From Cyclostephanos tholiformis (taxonomy: Eukaryota; Bacillariophyta; Thalassiosirophyceae; Thalassiosirales; Thalassiosiraceae): 10,322 nucleotides of DNA. The notes under the pieces are model-generated. The model did no database searches. It saw only the letters and a program-made list of their open reading frames with translations, and was not told the DNA's origin. This document shows positions 6,946-10,322 of the stretch, piece after piece. The translations under genes were made by a program, and so were the position numbers. Where the stretch lies: contig JALLPB010001316.1 of assembly GCA_036939975.1 (NCBI GenBank), positions 1 through 10,322 on the forward strand. Direction: 5' to 3'. The number at the start of each line of letters is the position of its first letter. Positions within the stretch are counted from its first letter, which is position 1.

Positions 6946-9113
6946 AACGATTTAGTCTGCCTTGTATCTTTAACGCCATCGTGTGCTCCTCCACCAACAT
7001 AGCTATTAGCCTGGCCATCGGTCGCCGAGGAATTATAGCTGTCGTGGTAATTGCTAACTAGAGACGCCCTCAGACTCGCCCTCTTCTTTGGCTCATAAAT
7101 TATATTCATATCATTACCACTCGAGGCATTCCAATCAGCACTCTGCGACGACTTATGCATGCCTTCACTGATCCCCTTAGTGGATTCATTAAGCATGTGT
7201 CTTCTGTCCCCCTTAGTCGATTTCTTGCTCCTGGTGGACACTTTAGATCTTACTGATTTGATGGAGCGACTTTCGTCATCAAATCGTTGCAAAGCATCAT
7301 CATAAGAGGAATCATTGCTTGCCATGTCAAAGTAAGAGGGGTCACGGGTCACCTTTCCATAATGCTTGTCGACGCCATGGTAATCATTATGGACTTCTTC
7401 GGCAGTTGAATCGTCAAACATTTCAGTCTCGCGATGGCCATCAACATACATGGTGGGATCACGGGTAGGCTTAAACGGTAAGTCTCCGTCGTAGCTTTCT
7501 CCATCCAAATACATGGTTGGGTCGCGCTTGGATTTAAAGGGAGGGCCATCATCAGACCAGCCGCTTTCAGAGTATGGATCCGGTTTATCTTCTTGGCCAG
7601 GAATGTACATCGTGGGGTCGCGTGATATTTTATGTTTTGTGCTGTAGGTGTTGATTGTGAAAGAATCGTCACCAAAAGAAGGGTGATCCTCCGGCGTTGC
7701 CAATACAATCGCAAGAGAATGATCCGAACGCCGAGAACCATATCCAGAAGCCCGACTTTGATCTTCGATGGCGAGCATTTTCCTGCTCTGATGAGTTACT
7801 CGACTTCTGTTGTCCCGGCTTCTGTCGTCAAAGTATATATTATTTTGGATCTCCTTTGTGTCATCGTGATCTCTGAAGCAGTCATCGAGGCAGTTGGCTA
7901 CACCGAAGCAGACGACAGCAATGGCGTAACCAACACAGCATACAAACAAGAGAACAAAGATGACGATAAGCGAAATAGCCCAGCCAGCAAGCCCCTCATC
8001 GCCAGTAGGATCAGTCTCCGAATCGAGAGTAGCAGAAGGCGAACTTGCAGAAGGCGGTGGAATAACCGGAGAAGTCGAAGGGGGCGGAGCCGGGTCCTCC
8101 TTGGCGCAGGCGTCATATTTCCCATTATGCATCGCACAAATATTGATTGATATATCATTAGTAAAATAATTTATGTCTGTGAAAGTGCTGCAATATGTTC
8201 GAGCGAGGAAGGTATTAGAATTGTATCAGGTACAAATGGTATTCCTCAGGCACATCATTAACAGGACGCAATCTATCACTTACTAAATCTGTTCAACCAC
8301 CTCGTCATAGGAGTCTCGTATCGCTTGAACGATGAGGGGTGCAAACTTCTTTTCCTCATTGCGTATGGCATATATATTGAAGTACATGCTTTTACCCCCG
8401 TCGGGATTATCCGTTATCCCCCCCGCCCTCTCCTCCACTTTCGATATCTTCAATCCCTGAATGCCCTCGGCCAATCTTAAGACAACTCGTGTTGTAACCA
8501 GTTTCAATTCTTCCCTGAGCTCCCCCATGTCAGCATTCTGAGATAAGCCAAAGATATCGAATCTGATGGGAACGATTTCAGTTTCGTCAACCGGAACAAC
8601 GATGGTCGGATGCTTGGACGGCATGTCGGTCAGTGCGGCTACTGGGGATGAATCTAGCCCGTCCTCGTCAGTATTTTGGTTTATGAGATCTTCGGGCTCG
8701 ACGACATTACCGTTGGAATCCTGGCATAAACACTCATCGGGGATGTTACACGGCCAATACAACTGGCCTGTCGCGCAGGCATTGCATTGTTCACCCCAAG
8801 TTTTTCCAACGCACATGAGGTTTCCGTCGTTGGGACAAAGATTGCATGCGGTGGCCCCGTCCATTTGGATGCGGCGCCCTCGTCCAAGGACGAAAGGGTT
8901 TGTTCCAGGAATTTGTTGATGCCGGCCGTGGTGTGGTAATTTTTGCTTTCGGGCAGCAGTTGAGACCTGGGGGAGGATCATTGTTAGGCCCACCAATGAT
9001 AACAACCACCACTCTACCCGTTGCCTTCTCTGATAAGACGGATGAGTCATGGTGGAGGATCCGTTTCTTCCTGAGGAGGAGCAATTCATGTCATCGTCAT
9101 GAAGCGGCGTCAT
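6936..9113 (-). CDS. type I membrane protein with Cys-rich ectodomain and RDPTMY-repeat tail, two exons
   Basis: Exon 1 is 9113-8284 and exon 2 is 8187-6936, with a 96-nt phase-2 intron (GTAAGT...TTGCAG). The junction reads VVEQI-Y-TFTDINYFTND and gives 693 residues. Order: a signal sequence at about 33-53 (WWLLSLVGLTMILPQVSTA) after a short polar N-region (Met22 is another possible start), then eight cysteines at 90-130 (CNLC...CNAC...CLC). A folded-looking domain follows (about 170-305), with RFDIFGL, MYFNIYAIRNEEKKFAPLIV and a Cys pair near 294/304. A Pro/Ser-rich stalk (309-340) leads to one membrane span (about 346-374, GWAISLIVIFVLLFVCCVGY) and a roughly 320-residue hydrophilic tail. 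The tail carries RDPTMY three times (466, 498, 519) and RDPSYF once (558), then Ser/Lys/Arg-rich sequence. The layout resembles diatom silicalemma-associated or other cell-surface proteins, but I cannot confirm a family. Read unspliced, it would look like two separate genes. Confidence 0.8.
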
Positions 9114-9707
9114 TGCGATTGTTTCCGTCGACTAGGTAAGCAGATTCGACAAAGAAAACTGGACGTCTTTGATACATGCAATTTGTGTGTTCATAATGTT
9201 TCGACAAATTCATAGAGTGTATGAATCACCCATGATTGTGATTTGTCAGAACAGCCTTGGCCAATCTATTTTACATTATTTATTTACATACGACTCGGTA
9301 TGATGCAGCAGCTTGGTGGAACAGCCCCCCTTGTGTGCACTTTTTCAGGAATTGATGTTCGCCCCAAAATCAATGATGATGTCTCTATGATAAAGACTTT
9401 GTCTATGGATATTCTACCCCCCACTATGAATTCATAGTTTTACTATGAATCCATAGTCCATTCGTCGAGCGATGCACCATGGTTTTTTGTTGCCAATTAA
9501 ATCGATCACCCTCTTGGGAAGGGGTACCTTTGTGGCGGCTCGCTGATCCCCGATGCTAATTGTGAAATAAATGTCGGTGCACCGCCAGTTGGGGAAATCA
9601 TGGTTGCGATCACATCCCACAACTCGGGGTTGTGGCTTGTGGGGGCTTACCCTACGTAGGAAAATGTAGGTACCATACTAGGTTTTCGGCGATGGCTCAT
9701 TTCCATC
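9114..9707. other. palindrome-rich intergenic region
   Basis: This is about 590 nt with no convincing gene. It should hold the promoter of the minus-strand membrane protein at its left end. The right part is structured: tandem palindromes at 9423-9457, a hairpin CCACAAC-TCGGG-GTTGTGG at 9617-9635, the palindrome CCTACGTAGG at 9651-9660, and a copy of GTAGGTACCATA at 9666-9677. This density just before the transposase-like frame is compatible with the end of a mobile element. No terminal repeat or target duplication could be verified. Confidence 0.5.
9423..9457. repeat. two tandem 16-bp palindromes
   Basis: ACTATGAATTCATAGT (9423-9438) is a perfect palindrome. After TTT it is followed by ACTATGAATCCATAGT (9442-9457), which differs by one base. 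The octamer CTATGGAT at 9403-9410 is the reverse complement of ATCCATAG in the second unit, so a third arm exists upstream. Confidence 0.9.
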
Positions 9708-10322
9708 ATGCCGCAAACCTCTCTCCCCGGTGGTATCTCAGCCATCGGCTTCACCATGGCTCAGTTCTTCCATCCCAGCAAGCCAATCAGGGACAAATGG
9801 CCCCACTACGAGAAGCGCCATCTCACTGGTGTCCTTGTGACAGGAGAGACAATGTGGCGCATAGAAAAAATACCGGAACTGCTACAAAGTTCACATCACC
9901 AAGATTGATGATGGAACAGAGTTCTTCGTGGCAAAGTATAACTTCAAGGTGGAAGAGGTGCCCGCCGCTCCCTTTGAGAGCAAGGCACCTCAGCCGAATG
10001 CGCCCCCACTGATTCCTACACCCATCTTTGATGCTGCTCACTCATCCGTCAGAAATGTTGTCACCAACATCAAAGGGCGGATGCGTGTTGAGATGCAGGA
10101 GGACATCACAGACCTCCGACATCAGGGGATCGAGGTTGACAACGACAACGAGCCCGCGCCGGAGAACGTGCAGGTGCCGGGTGAAGCCATTCCTCCTCCA
10201 GGTGGTGGTAGATGGGAGAAGCCAACCATTTGCAGCAGTCGTTCAAACAACTACCAGAACCTTGCCGGGCGTTTCACGAATCACCGGTGGGACCAGATTG
10301 CGGACTACGATGAGTTCCAAGT
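9708..10322 (+). pseudogene. partial, frameshifted transposase-like gene (possibly PiggyBac-type)
   Basis: Two frames belong together. The first (9708 to about 9867) encodes MPQTSLPGGISAIGFTMAQF and then RDKWPHYEKRHLTGVLVTGE, and would stop at 9908. The second (from about 9871 to the window edge) continues with YRNCYKVHITKIDDGTEFFV, KYNFKVEEVPAAPFE, a Pro-rich linker, and WEKPTICSSRSNNYQNLAG then WDQIADYDEFQ. The change occurs at the A6 run 9865-9870, so one extra A (or two missing) explains it: either genuine decay or a sequencing error. The order (small N-terminal domain, linker, then an IADYDEF-like entry into a catalytic domain) recalls diatom PiggyBac-derived (DDE_Tnp_1_7) proteins. The catalytic region is outside the window, so the class is a guess. 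Long open frames and codon-like sequence argue it is, or recently was, protein-coding. Confidence 0.45.

Noticed and set aside
9497..9500. TTAA as a PiggyBac target-site end of the element at 9708
   Set aside because: TTAA is common, and the sequence after it does not begin with the C-rich inverted terminus expected. The partner end is outside the window.
1..10322. CRISPR arrays, prokaryotic operons, rRNA or phage-type modules
   Set aside because: No regularly spaced repeats of the right size and no rRNA segments. Spliced genes and a eukaryotic tRNA-Sec show this is nuclear eukaryotic DNA.

Overview
The window looks like nuclear DNA of a centric diatom or a close stramenopile relative. The genes are protein-coding and spaced by 0.2-0.6 kb. 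Introns are short (58-225 nt) with GT...AG ends. One small protein carries a signal peptide ending in an ASAFAP-like LAFVP motif, typical of secondary red plastids. There is also a ciliary gene, a putative membrane protein resembling diatom silicalemma proteins, and a relic of a helicase-associated-repeat gene. The species cannot be fixed from sequence alone.

Layout. 1-261: a short intron belonging either to an upstream gene's last exons or to a 5' leader. 262-1068 (+): intronless ribosomal protein eL8 (RPL7A). 1309-1395 (+): a full-length selenocysteine tRNA, anticodon TCA, with the long variable arm and 9-bp acceptor stem of that class. 1935-2372 (-): a small plastid-targeted single-membrane-span protein I cannot name. 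2373-2623: a shared head-to-head promoter with six TAGGTA copies. 2624-4186 (+): a two-exon NAP1 histone chaperone of 445 residues ending in a CaaX-like CKQN. 4590-6155 (-): a three-exon coiled-coil protein identified as DRC1 of the nexin-dynein regulatory complex. 6345-6945 (+): a decayed helicase-associated-domain gene. 6936-9113 (-): a two-exon type I membrane protein of 693 residues, with a Cys-rich ectodomain and a tail repeating an RDPTMY motif. 9114-9660: palindrome-rich spacer. 9708-10322 (+): a frameshifted 5' part of a probable transposase-like gene, cut by the window edge.

The genes do not form one pathway. eL8 and tRNA-Sec both serve translation; NAP1 serves chromatin assembly; DRC1 serves the flagellum, which in centric diatoms exists only in sperm. 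Three genes (NAP1, DRC1 and the membrane protein) only become complete when introns are removed. The splice junctions given here were worked out by hand from reading-frame continuity.

The points most worth follow-up are the selenocysteine tRNA with no nearby T-run terminator, the membrane protein with the repeated tail motif, the compact DRC1, and two separate loci carrying tandem 16-bp palindromes.
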